5,742 nucleotides of DNA from Niveispirillum sp. (GCA_016463045.1 JAEMSB010000156.1:1-5742), one strand, 5' to 3'; counted from the stretch's first letter, positions 1 through 5,685 are shown. Numbers and translations: made by a program. The notes: generated by a model not told the origin, from the letters alone.

Positions 1-217
1 GGGTCAGCGTGTTTCCCGTCACCGAGGCGATGACCTTCTCCGTGGAGGAGTTGGCATTCACCTGTGCGGCCAGCGCCGTCACGACACCGTTCAGGTCCTT
101 GAGCTGACCAATATTGGCCGCCGTCACCTTCACGGTGTAGGTCTGGGTGCTGTTATTATCGACATTCAGCGTGAATTCGTCACCGATATCAACCGAACTG
201 CCGGCGAAGGTGATCAC
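1..217 (-). repeat. Hook-protein inserted module, copy 2 (FlgE residues 371-442, cut by window edge)
   Basis: Second copy of the module, opening with ITFAGSSVDIGDEF, which aligns with the opening of copy 1 (VQF..., then IGDTY) and of a related unit in FlgL (VKFHGTEADVGDVF). The copy ends beyond the window after ASVTGNTLT, so its closing strand and any further copies cannot be seen. Confidence 0.65.
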
Positions 218-1327
218 GGACTGCTGCTGCTGCGTGCTGGTCGCCGCGGTCGTAACCGGGGCATTGGCGGTGTTGACGGTCGGCGTGGCATTGTTGACGT
301 TGGTCGTCAAGGTGAAGTCATCGCCCGCTGTGGTAGCGGAGATGCGCAGACGGCCATTGGAAACGTTGGCGGTCACACCGACCGGCGGCACGGCGCCGTT
401 GATCTTGTCGGCCAGAGACTGGGCGACACCGGTTAGATTGGACAACTGCGAAGAGTTGGTGGTGGTCACCGTCTCGGTGAACTCCACGCCATTGATCGAA
501 ACGCGATAGGTATCGCCGATCTTAAAGGCGCCGTCGCCATTAGGCGACGTGAACTGCACTTCCTCGATCTGCTTGCGGGGCGTGATGCCCTGGGTCAGTG
601 AGGTGGACTGGGCCGAGACCGGGAAGCCATCCAGGTTGCCAGACAGCGGCAGGCTGCCGACAGCGCCCGGCGTATCGACGGACAGGCGCCAGGCACCGTC
701 CACCTGACCCGGACGCCAACCCAGGGTGATGTCGCGCGGCTTGCCCGTGCTGTCAAAAATCTGGATCGTCGTCGGCTGAATCGGCTGGCCCGGCGTCGGA
801 TCGGTCGGCAGGTTCGCACGCAGCTCAATCGACTTGGTCGGAACCGGGCTGTCAATGTCAGCCGTGACCTGGATGGGCGTGGCGGAGGTCGAGAAGGAGT
901 TCGTTGCCTCGCTGTAGATATAGCCGTTCAGCGCAAAGCCGGAGCGGTTGACCAGGATGCGCTCGTCGTTCAGTTCGAAGGAACCGTCACGGGTATAGTA
1001 GCGCTCGCCGGTCGGCACCGAGGTGCCGTTCACTTCCGTCAGGCGGCTGACATTGAAGAAGCCCTGGCCACGGATGGCGAGGTTCGTCGTGCGATCGACC
1101 GTTTCGATATTGCCGGCCACGCTGTTGGCATAGCTGGGGCGTGCCACCACACCACCGGGATTGTGCACACGAGCATTGGATTGCAGCACCAGGTTCGTGA
1201 AAGCGGTGTCGACGCGCTTGTAACCCGTGGTGCGGGCGTTGGCGATATTGTCCGAGATGTGACCAAGGGCGGCGGCCTGTGCCTGAAGGCCAGAGATGCC
1301 GGTGGTCAAGGATCCGAAGATGCTCAT
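1..1327 (-). CDS. flgE: Flagellar hook protein FlgE, N-terminal 442 codons (partial, runs off left edge)
   Basis: FlgE polymerises outside the cell into the hook, the universal joint between rod and filament. I translated the minus strand by hand from ATG at 1327; the frame stays open for 442 codons to base 1. Residues 5-35 form the rod/hook N-terminal helix ending in NIANARTTGYKR, very close to the family signature NIANANTTGYKR. Next come LAIRGQGFFNV (83-93), YTRDGSFELN (111-120) and NRSGFALNGY (127-136), the usual FlgE/F/G core pattern. After about residue 250 the protein holds a repeated module (residues 257-345, and 371 to the window edge) that a minimal hook protein of about 400 residues would not have room for, so the full protein should be well above average length. 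The start is supported by GGGAG at 1339-1335, 7 bases upstream, and by a sigma-54 promoter giving a leader of about 32 bases. The C-terminal core helix lies outside the window. Identification as FlgE rather than FlgF/FlgG rests on the TTGYKR motif, the length and the neighbours. Confidence 0.93.
   Translation of the reverse strand, partial: MSIFGSLTTGISGLQAQAAALGHISDNIANARTTGYKRVDTAFTNLVLQSNARVHNPGGVVARPSYANSVAGNIETVDRTTNLAIRGQGFFNVSRLTEVNGTSVPTGERYYTRDGSFELNDERILVNRSGFALNGYIYSEATNSFSTSATPIQVTADIDSPVPTKSIELRANLPTDPTPGQPIQPTTIQIFDSTGKPRDITLGWRPGQVDGAWRLSVDTPGAVGSLPLSGNLDGFPVSAQSTSLTQGITPRKQIEEVQFTSPNGDGAFKIGDTYRVSINGVEFTETVTTTNSSQLSNLTGVAQSLADKINGAVPPVGVTANVSNGRLRISATTAGDDFTLTTNVNNATPTVNTANAPVTTAATSTQQQQSVITFAGSSVDIGDEFTLNVDNNSTQTYTVKVTAANIGQLKDLNGVVTALAAQVNANSSTEKVIASVTGNTLT
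293..559 (-). repeat. Hook-protein inserted module, copy 1 (FlgE residues 257-345)
   Basis: Protein-level repeat inside flgE. The unit starts with a hydrophobic strand (VQFTSP), then IGDTYRVSINGVEF, a Thr/Asn-rich strand, a helix-like stretch with LTGVAQSLADKIN, and closes with VTANVSNGRLRIS and DDFTL. Copy 2 starts 114 residues later and follows the same order: IGDEFTLNVDN, TYTVKVTAANIGQL, LNGVVTALAAQVN, KVIASVTGNTLT. The two are separated by a Thr/Ala/Gln-rich linker (about residues 346-370) containing four consecutive CAG codons. Similarity is in the protein, not an exact DNA repeat, so the duplication is old or diverged. The fold is inferred to be a small beta-rich exposed domain. Confidence 0.7.
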
Positions 1328-1369
1328 GGAAGGGCTCCCGTTGGAGTGATGGCGTGTCGTGGCCTACTG

Positions 1370-1386
1370 AGCAAGTTCGATGCCAA
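1370..1386 (-). promoter_or_regulatory. Sigma-54 (-24/-12) promoter for flgE
   Basis: Read on the minus strand the site is TTGGCATCGAACTTGCT. Against the consensus YTGGCACGRNNNTTGCW it keeps TTGGCA and TTGCT, with the invariant GG and GC separated by exactly 10 bases. Taking the C of GC as -12, transcription should start near 1359, leaving a leader of about 32 bases before the flgE ATG at 1327. Sigma-54 control of hook genes is well established in many Proteobacteria and normally needs an upstream-bound activator. Confidence 0.85.
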
Positions 1387-1401
1387 CTTTCGGAAAATTT
1401 C

Positions 1402-1414
1402 TAAATTACTGATT
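1402..1414 (-). promoter_or_regulatory. Possible IHF-binding site between enhancer and flgE promoter
   Basis: The minus-strand sequence AATCAGTAATTTA matches the IHF consensus WATCAANNNNTTR at all but one specified base, and lies in a conspicuously AT-rich tract (about 1392-1432) inside otherwise GC-rich DNA. Its centre is about 49 bases upstream of the predicted start, a typical place for IHF to bend DNA so that a distant activator can reach sigma-54 polymerase. The match is short, so this is plausible rather than certain. Confidence 0.45.
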
Positions 1415-1478
1415 TAATTGGCTTTTTTAAATCCACCTGATGGGCATTCCCTGCCCCTTTCCGGGGTAGAAGATGCTA

Positions 1479-1495
1479 CTGGGCGGATTCTGCCG
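1479..1495 (-). promoter_or_regulatory. Shared palindromic element upstream of flgE; candidate activator (enhancer) site
   Basis: Minus strand CGGCAGAATCCGCCCAG. It matches the element upstream of flgK (CGGCAGATTCTGCCCAG at 5590-5574) at 15 of 17 bases and in the same orientation relative to its promoter. The core is an imperfect dyad, GGCAGA-A-TCCGCC. Its centre is about 128 bases upstream of the predicted start. Position, dyad symmetry and sharing between two sigma-54 promoters fit an enhancer for a flagellar sigma-54 activator such as FlbD or FlrC; the protein is not identifiable from this window. Confidence 0.6.
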
Positions 1496-1536
1496 GGGTA
1501 GCGGTGTCTTTTGCCGGGGGCCGTGCGGACAGAGAA

Positions 1537-1568
1537 GGGGCCGATCCATCGGCGGATGGACCGGCCCC
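1537..1568 (-). terminator. Probable intrinsic terminator of the flgK-flgL-orf95 operon
   Basis: Long hairpin: arms 1537-1550 and 1555-1568 pair over 14 positions around a 4-base loop. The only non-Watson-Crick position is G-U in the minus-strand RNA but A-C in the plus-strand RNA, so the structure favours minus-strand transcripts. It lies about 52 bases after the stop of the 95-aa gene. The following minus-strand bases (TTCTCTGTCC) are only moderately T-rich, so termination may be partial or the hairpin may instead protect the mRNA 3' end. Confidence 0.62.
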
Positions 1569-1620
1569 CTTGGGCACTCGCAACAATGAAACGACGTGAC
1601 AGAAGCGCCGTCACAACCGA

Positions 1621-1908
1621 TCAATTTGGACGCGGCGGGATAGCGAACATGCCCGTGCGCACATCATTGGCCATTCCTTCCAGGAATTCAGCCGTCGTGC
1701 CCACGCCATGTTTGGCCAGAAGGCCATAGACGGCTGCCGTGACGGACATGGTGCCGATCATGTCATAGGGGACACCCTCACGGGCGGCATTCACCCAGAA
1801 AGCGTTGAACTGATCGAAGAGGCGCGTGCGGATGGCCTCGTCGCTGCCAGGCGCGCTGGTAGGAGCGGGGGCGGCGGTAAAGCCATTGGGGGGTGAGAAG
1901 GCATTCAT
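1621..1908 (-). CDS. Hypothetical 95-aa protein, third gene of the flgK-flgL operon
   Basis: I do not recognise this protein. It has a Pro/Ala/Ser-rich, probably disordered start (residues 1-22), then three likely helices: about 23-43 (EAIRTRLFDQFNAFWVNAAR), 47-67 (containing DMIGTMSVTAAVYGLLAKHG) and 71-88 (TTAEFLEGMANDVRTGMFA). I see no signal peptide, no clear membrane segment and no cysteines. It is not obviously FlaF, FlbT, FlgN or FliX. It is a real gene by context: AAGGAG at 1923-1918 sits 9 bases before the ATG, it starts 29 bases after the flgL stop, and a terminator-like hairpin follows it. Its position right after two hook-junction genes suggests a flagellar role, for instance as a small chaperone or assembly regulator, but this is inference from location only. 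Confidence 0.8.
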   Translation of the reverse strand: MNAFSPPNGFTAAPAPTSAPGSDEAIRTRLFDQFNAFWVNAAREGVPYDMIGTMSVTAAVYGLLAKHGVGTTAEFLEGMANDVRTGMFAIPPRPN

Positions 1909-1937
1909 TTCTCGGTTCTCCTTCTGATGGATCGGGT

Positions 1938-4028
1938 TCAGGCAAGAAAGTTGATGAGGGACAGGGATTGCATGCGACCGGTGATGGTGTAGCTGGCCTG
2001 CTGAGTGGACATTGCGGACTGCAGGCGGACGGCCACGTCGTTCTGGTCGATGCCTTCGATATTGGCCAATTCGCCTTGGGCCTTGGCGATCGCTTCCTGG
2101 TGACGGCTCTGCGTGTTGTCCATGGTGGCCGCCGCATTGACGACGCGGGAATGGACACCGCGCAGCTGGTTCTGCGCATCGGTCAGAAGATTACGGCCTT
2201 CCTCCATCAGCTTGCCGTAGTCGCCGGGTCGGTTGATGGCGGCGGTCAGGCGACGCAGGCCGCTGACAAGCTTCTGGATGGCGGGATCGTTGCTGCTGAC
2301 ACCGTAATTGACGCTGAGCCCGTCATCGACCTGCAGCTTCGCAATGTCATAGGCCGCCGAAACCTCGCGCGACTTCGCAAAATCGGTATCGTAGAAGGGC
2401 AATCCCGGCGGATTGACGATGCCTTCAAACGTATCCTGCTCTGCCAAGGGCGGCAGGTCGTTGGTGATCAGCCGCGTCTGGTTGCCAGCATTGTTGATAT
2501 CGGCTGTCGTCTGAAACTGGCTGTTCACATCCTTGGCGGTGAAGATCAGCTTGGTATCGTCTGCGGGATCAATGCTGGCCACCACCGAGGTGGCAGGATC
2601 GGCATTGATCTGCACCGCCATCCGCTGCGCCACCCAGTTCGACATGGAGGTGGGGGCAGTGTAGGACGGCACCTGCCCGGGCGCATCGGTCGGCAGCGGT
2701 GCGTTGCCCCGCAGGATGTCGGTGTCACTGGGGCTGATGGCATAGGAATATTTCGTCGGCCCGGCGATGATCACCTGCGGCGGCGCATTTTCGTTCTGCA
2801 CGATGGTGCGAGAACCGATGGAGATGTTGAACACATCGCCCACATCGGCTTCCGTGCCATGGAACTTCACATTGTCGATCTGCCGCTGTGTCTCGCTGGC
2901 TTCCTGCACTGTGTAGGGCGCCTGGGAAGCATCAACAGCGTCAGGTGCAGCCAGCACCACATTCTCGTGCGTGCCATTGTCATAGACACGGCTGGTCAGC
3001 GTGAACTTTTCCTTCACGTCATTCGCTGTGGCAGTGACGATCCCATTGGAGACCGACAAGGTCACATTGAAGGGCGGGTCGCTGAACTGACGGATCTGGT
3101 CGACCAGGCCGGTGCCGGTATCGTTGGAAAACACCTCGTCCAGCGACTTTTCGTTCCCCGTCGTGACATAAGTGAAACGCTTGCCATTCAGGATCATCTC
3201 GTAGGTTTCGCCAGCGTCCCCACGCTCGCCCACCAAGGTGGTGCGGGTGATCTGCTTGGCCGCAACGATATCGTCCACCGGCTTGGTATTGTAGCGGGAG
3301 CCAGAGAACAGGTAGCGGTCGCCGACCCGTTCGTTCAGCAGGGATTCCAGTTCCACGGTCATGCCGCGGATCACTTCGCGCGTCGAGGCCATGTCGGGCC
3401 AGGAGACATCGAAGGACGAAATGCCCGACCCTTCCAGGCTCTCGATATTCAGCTTGATGACGGCGCCATCGCCGGGGCCACCGGAAATGATGAAACGGTC
3501 AGCGTCCACCTGCGGCGGCACCTGCTTCATGTTGACGGTATTGACGGCTCGGCCACCCAGCCCGTCGGTGACGGTGATGTCGAAGCTGCCCTTCGGCCCG
3601 GTCTGGCTGGGGACGGCAGAGATGGTGTAGGTGGCCTCGGCCTTGAACTTGCTGTTGATATCGTCCACAGACACCTTCATGGCGCCTGCGGACTGGTTGG
3701 TGACGCTGCTGATGCGCGTGGCACCAGGCCCCTGCGGCAGGCGAGTGGTGCTGGACAATTCCGACGCCATGTCGGCCATACGGTCCATCAGCGTGTCGTA
3801 GGACTTCACGCGGGTCATCGTCTGGTCGATGGTCTGGGAATAGGCCTGACGGCGCACCAGCTCCGATTTCAGGTCCAGAAGGCGCTGAGACTGCGTGCCG
3901 AAGAAGGCCACATCCTGCGACTTCTTGCCCGTATTGAGCTGAGTCGAGAGATCGTCGATCGCCGACTGCCCGCCCGTGAGTGTGCGGATAGTGTTGATAT
4001 AGCTGCCATAGCTGCTGATGCGGGTCAT
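1938..4028 (-). CDS. flgL: Hook-filament junction protein FlgL (HAP3), enlarged form
   Basis: FlgL is exported through the flagellar secretion system and forms the ring between FlgK and flagellin. This protein has 696 aa, against about 300 in enteric bacteria. The flagellin-like core is split by insertions. The N-terminal helices are at about 1-95 (containing LSTQLNTGKKSQD). A first insert occupies about 96-210, followed by the family segment LNERVGDRYLFSGSR (231-245). Two related beta-rich units follow (269-348 and 387-511), and then the core resumes with LQVDDGLSVNYGVSSNDPAI (565-584) and C-terminal helices ending QASYTITGRMQSLSLINFLA (677-696), the typical FlgL ending. The ATG overlaps the flgK stop as ATGA, and GAGGGGA at 4042-4036 lies 7 bases upstream, so translation is probably coupled. 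It could be annotated simply as a flagellin-family protein, but gene order and both termini favour FlgL. Confidence 0.92.
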   Translation of the reverse strand: MTRISSYGSYINTIRTLTGGQSAIDDLSTQLNTGKKSQDVAFFGTQSQRLLDLKSELVRRQAYSQTIDQTMTRVKSYDTLMDRMADMASELSSTTRLPQGPGATRISSVTNQSAGAMKVSVDDINSKFKAEATYTISAVPSQTGPKGSFDITVTDGLGGRAVNTVNMKQVPPQVDADRFIISGGPGDGAVIKLNIESLEGSGISSFDVSWPDMASTREVIRGMTVELESLLNERVGDRYLFSGSRYNTKPVDDIVAAKQITRTTLVGERGDAGETYEMILNGKRFTYVTTGNEKSLDEVFSNDTGTGLVDQIRQFSDPPFNVTLSVSNGIVTATANDVKEKFTLTSRVYDNGTHENVVLAAPDAVDASQAPYTVQEASETQRQIDNVKFHGTEADVGDVFNISIGSRTIVQNENAPPQVIIAGPTKYSYAISPSDTDILRGNAPLPTDAPGQVPSYTAPTSMSNWVAQRMAVQINADPATSVVASIDPADDTKLIFTAKDVNSQFQTTADINNAGNQTRLITNDLPPLAEQDTFEGIVNPPGLPFYDTDFAKSREVSAAYDIAKLQVDDGLSVNYGVSSNDPAIQKLVSGLRRLTAAINRPGDYGKLMEEGRNLLTDAQNQLRGVHSRVVNAAATMDNTQSRHQEAIAKAQGELANIEGIDQNDVAVRLQSAMSTQQASYTITGRMQSLSLINFLA
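2496..2870 (-). repeat. Inserted module in FlgL, unit B (residues 387-511)
   Basis: Protein-level unit opening VKFHGTEADVGDVFNISIG, then a strand around YSYAISPSDTDI, a helix-like WVAQRMAVQINADP, and closing strands VVASIDPADDTKLIFTA and SQFQTTADI. The order and spacing of key residues (GD at the start of a strand, an IN before a VxAS strand, then a Phe-containing final strand) match unit A and the two modules in FlgE. This unit has an extra Pro-rich loop of about 25 residues (about 438-462). Confidence 0.55.
2985..3224 (-). repeat. Inserted module in FlgL, unit A (residues 269-348)
   Basis: Protein-level unit with GETYEMILNGKRF, then TYVTT, a central stretch ending GLVDQIRQF, then VTLSVSNGIVTATA and KEKFTLTSRV. 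It aligns segment by segment with copy 1 in FlgE: GDTYRVSINGVEF, TETVTT, QSLADKIN, VTANVSNGRLRIS, GDDFTLTTNV. The VSNG turn and the FTLT closing strand are shared exactly. Confidence 0.62.
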
Positions 4029-5431
4029 CTGACGATCCCCTCGATGGCATCCAACATATTGTTGACCGTCTGCATCACGCGGGCGGCGGCGGAGTAGTTG
4101 CGCTGGAGCACCTGCAACATGGCGATCTCTTCATCCATGTTGACGCCGGTATTGTTCTTGTACCGGCCTTCCAGCTGCGCCTTGAAATCGGTGGCGATGG
4201 TGGCCTGCTCGCTGGCAACCTTCTGGTTGCTGCTCCACTGCGCGACAACGGTGGAGACCATGGAGCTGTAGGACAGGCCCGTGGCCCGCAACCCATCGGC
4301 ATTCATGGTGCGGCCAGCGGCGTTCATCGCTTCAGCCACACCCGCTGCGGCACTGGCCTTCACGGTATAGTCGCCCGACAGCAGGCCAGGATTGATCTCG
4401 ATATTGCCGGCGCCGGTGCCGATAAAGAACCGGTTCGGCAATTCCCCATTCTCGACCGGGTTGGCGCTGTTATAAGCGTCAGCGAAGCTGGTCGGCTCGC
4501 CCGGCTTGGTCGATCCCAGGAACGCTTCGGCAATGGCCTGGGTCTGCGAGCGCAGCTTGCGCAAAATCTCGGCGCCGGGAAGGTTGGATGCGGGCTGCGG
4601 CGGGTCCTGCACCGAGCCGTCGTTCCGCAGCTCCAGCAGGGCACCCAGCTTGCCATCACGCACCATGCCCGTCAGGTCACGGTCGGATGCCGACGAACGC
4701 AGTTGGCCATTGTCATAGGTGAACTTCACCGGTGCAGCATCCAGCAGGGATACGCCTGATGTCGTGAAGATCGACAGCTTGCCGTCCGCCCGCTCCACGG
4801 TGCGGATGCTCATCATCCCGGCCACTTCGCGTACCAGGGCATCGCGGCGATCCTCCATCTCCATGGTCGGATCACCGGCACCGCGCGTCACCAGGATGTT
4901 GGTGTTCAGCTGATCAATGGAGGACAGAGCCGAATTCAGCTTCTCAACCGACTGGTTGATATCGGTATCCAACTGCTTTTCAATACTGCCGATACCGTCG
5001 TTCAGGCGACGCAGCTCACGCGCCAGATCTTCACCATGGACAACGATCTGGCCCTTGGCGACCGTGCTTTCCGGGGTGGCGGCCAATTCCTTCCAGGCGG
5101 TTTCAAATCTTTCCAGGGCATCGGTGACCGGTGGCTTGCCCGCCGTCGTGCCCAACAGATCGGTAGCCTTGCGCATGTAGTCGGCGGTCGTTGCCGCCCC
5201 GGATTCCTCGGAAATGGTCTGTTCCAACTGCACGCGCAGCGCCACATCCACTTGGCGCTTGTACTGGGCAATGCTGGCATTGCCCTGGTTATCGGAAGTC
5301 TGCTCCAGCGAGTGCCGGGACCGGTTGGGGTCATCCGCCTTTGCCACGTTCTCGGCAACCAGCCCCAGCTGCCCTTGGATCAGGCGCAGGCCGTTGCTTG
5401 AGTTGTTGAGGACGCCAAACAGGCTGGTCAT
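4025..5431 (-). CDS. flgK: Hook-filament junction protein FlgK (HAP1)
   Basis: FlgK is secreted by the flagellar export apparatus and caps the hook, forming the first junction ring before FlgL and flagellin. The protein has 468 aa, somewhat shorter than the 547 aa of the Salmonella protein. The N-terminal helix is at about 2-40, a long helical region at about 60-185, the family segment EMEDRRDALVREVAGMM at 191-207, a variable middle at about 215-360, and a textbook C-terminus with NTGVNMDEEIAMLQVLQRNY (427-446) followed by RVMQTVNNMLDAI (451-463). The usual NTPGYSRQ signature after the first helix is altered to DDPNRSRH (33-40). I chose ATG 5431 because AAGGGA lies 8 bases upstream and conserved sequence begins right there; an in-frame ATG at 5476 would add 15 unconserved residues and lies only about 10 bases from the predicted transcript start. 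It is the first gene of a sigma-54 operon with flgL and the 95-aa gene. Confidence 0.93.
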   Translation of the reverse strand: MTSLFGVLNNSSNGLRLIQGQLGLVAENVAKADDPNRSRHSLEQTSDNQGNASIAQYKRQVDVALRVQLEQTISEESGAATTADYMRKATDLLGTTAGKPPVTDALERFETAWKELAATPESTVAKGQIVVHGEDLARELRRLNDGIGSIEKQLDTDINQSVEKLNSALSSIDQLNTNILVTRGAGDPTMEMEDRRDALVREVAGMMSIRTVERADGKLSIFTTSGVSLLDAAPVKFTYDNGQLRSSASDRDLTGMVRDGKLGALLELRNDGSVQDPPQPASNLPGAEILRKLRSQTQAIAEAFLGSTKPGEPTSFADAYNSANPVENGELPNRFFIGTGAGNIEINPGLLSGDYTVKASAAAGVAEAMNAAGRTMNADGLRATGLSYSSMVSTVVAQWSSNQKVASEQATIATDFKAQLEGRYKNNTGVNMDEEIAMLQVLQRNYSAAARVMQTVNNMLDAIEGIVR

Positions 5432-5439
5432 CGGACGGG

Positions 5440-5445
5440 TCCCTT
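5440..5445 (-). promoter_or_regulatory. Ribosome binding site deciding the flgK start
   Basis: AAGGGA on the minus strand, 8 bases before ATG 5431. The alternative in-frame ATG at 5476 has no comparable purine-rich site (it is preceded by GGCCGGTC) and would leave a leader of only about 10 bases, so this site decides the start. Confidence 0.75.
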
Positions 5446-5480
5446 GTACCGGCGAAATGCCAGGACCGATCCCCATGACC

Positions 5481-5511
5481 GGCCCGCCCTGTCATCTGCA
5501 ACAGGCGGGCC
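5481..5511. repeat. GC-rich inverted repeat spanning the flgK promoter
   Basis: Arms 5481-5492 (GGCCCGCCCTGT) and 5501-5511 (ACAGGCGGGCC) are complementary apart from one bulged base, around an 8-base loop. One arm contains the -24 element, the loop holds the TTGC of the -12 element, and the other arm covers about -6 to +6. No T-run follows on the minus strand, so it is not a typical terminator for the upstream gene. Confidence 0.65.
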
Positions 5512-5513
5512 AA
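5497..5513 (-). promoter_or_regulatory. Sigma-54 (-24/-12) promoter for flgK-flgL-orf95
   Basis: Minus strand TTGGCCCGCCTGTTGCA. It matches YTGGCACGRNNNTTGCW at all specified positions except two, and the invariant GG and GC are 10 bases apart. With the C of GC at -12, transcription should begin near 5486, giving a leader of about 55 bases to the flgK ATG. Presence of the same promoter class before flgE implies joint activation of the hook and hook-junction genes. Confidence 0.87.
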
Positions 5514-5573
5514 CTTTGACGTTGTGAGGATTTACAAGGGTTTGCGCAGATTTCAGGGCGGTCGATATGACCC

Positions 5574-5590
5574 CTGGGCAGAATCTGCCG
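5574..5590 (-). promoter_or_regulatory. Shared palindromic element upstream of flgK; candidate activator (enhancer) site
   Basis: Minus strand CGGCAGATTCTGCCCAG, containing the perfect 13-base dyad GGCAGA-T-TCTGCC. It lies about 96 bases upstream of the predicted start. A 15-of-17 match in the same orientation lies upstream of the flgE promoter. The two distances differ by about 32 bases, close to three helical turns, so both would present the bound activator on about the same face of the DNA. Confidence 0.65.
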
Positions 5591-5629
5591 GATGGAAAAA
5601 TCCGGAAACGGCAAGGATGGCCGGGTACC

Positions 5630-5662
5630 AAAACAAAAGCCCCCGCCGGTGGGCGGGGGCTT
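5630..5662 (-). terminator. Intrinsic terminator after the gene at the right edge
   Basis: Perfect 9-bp GC stem, arms 5639-5647 and 5652-5660 with a 4-base loop, extendable by two A-T pairs. On the minus strand it is followed by TTTTGTTTT, a good U-tract. It starts about 25 bases after the TGA at 5688-5686. On the plus strand no T-run follows, so it acts on leftward transcripts and insulates the flgK operon from the gene upstream. Confidence 0.88.
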
Positions 5663-5685
5663 CATGATCGGCTGGAAGGTCAGGA

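Noticed and set aside
221..232. Four tandem CTG triplets (CAG codons on the coding strand) as a possible phase-variable repeat
   Set aside because: Four units are too few, and triplet changes would not shift the frame; it simply encodes Gln residues in a linker between the two FlgE modules.
147..509. A 120-codon plus-strand open frame
   Set aside because: It is antisense to flgE, its Val/Leu/Thr-rich sequence mirrors the FlgE repeat region, and the flgE frame is supported by family motifs.
1537..1568. The long hairpin as an attachment site or small-RNA gene
   Set aside because: There is no integrase, duplicated flank or separate promoter nearby. Position after the last gene of the operon and the G-U pair favouring the minus-strand transcript fit a terminator better.
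1414..1624. Two small minus-strand open frames (65 and 66 codons) between the 95-aa gene and flgE
   Set aside because: They run through the terminator hairpin and the shared regulatory element, have no supporting ribosome binding site that I can see, and encode low-complexity Arg/Pro/Ser-rich sequence.
1893..4097. A 734-codon plus-strand open frame lying antisense across all of flgL
   Set aside because: Its translation is rich in His, Gly, Arg and Asp without recognisable domains. Codon bias of a GC-rich gene on the opposite strand produces such open frames, and flgL on the minus strand is clearly the real gene.
5432..5476. A longer flgK starting at ATG 5476
   Set aside because: It would begin about 10 bases after the predicted transcript start, has no ribosome binding site, and adds 15 residues upstream of where the family normally begins.
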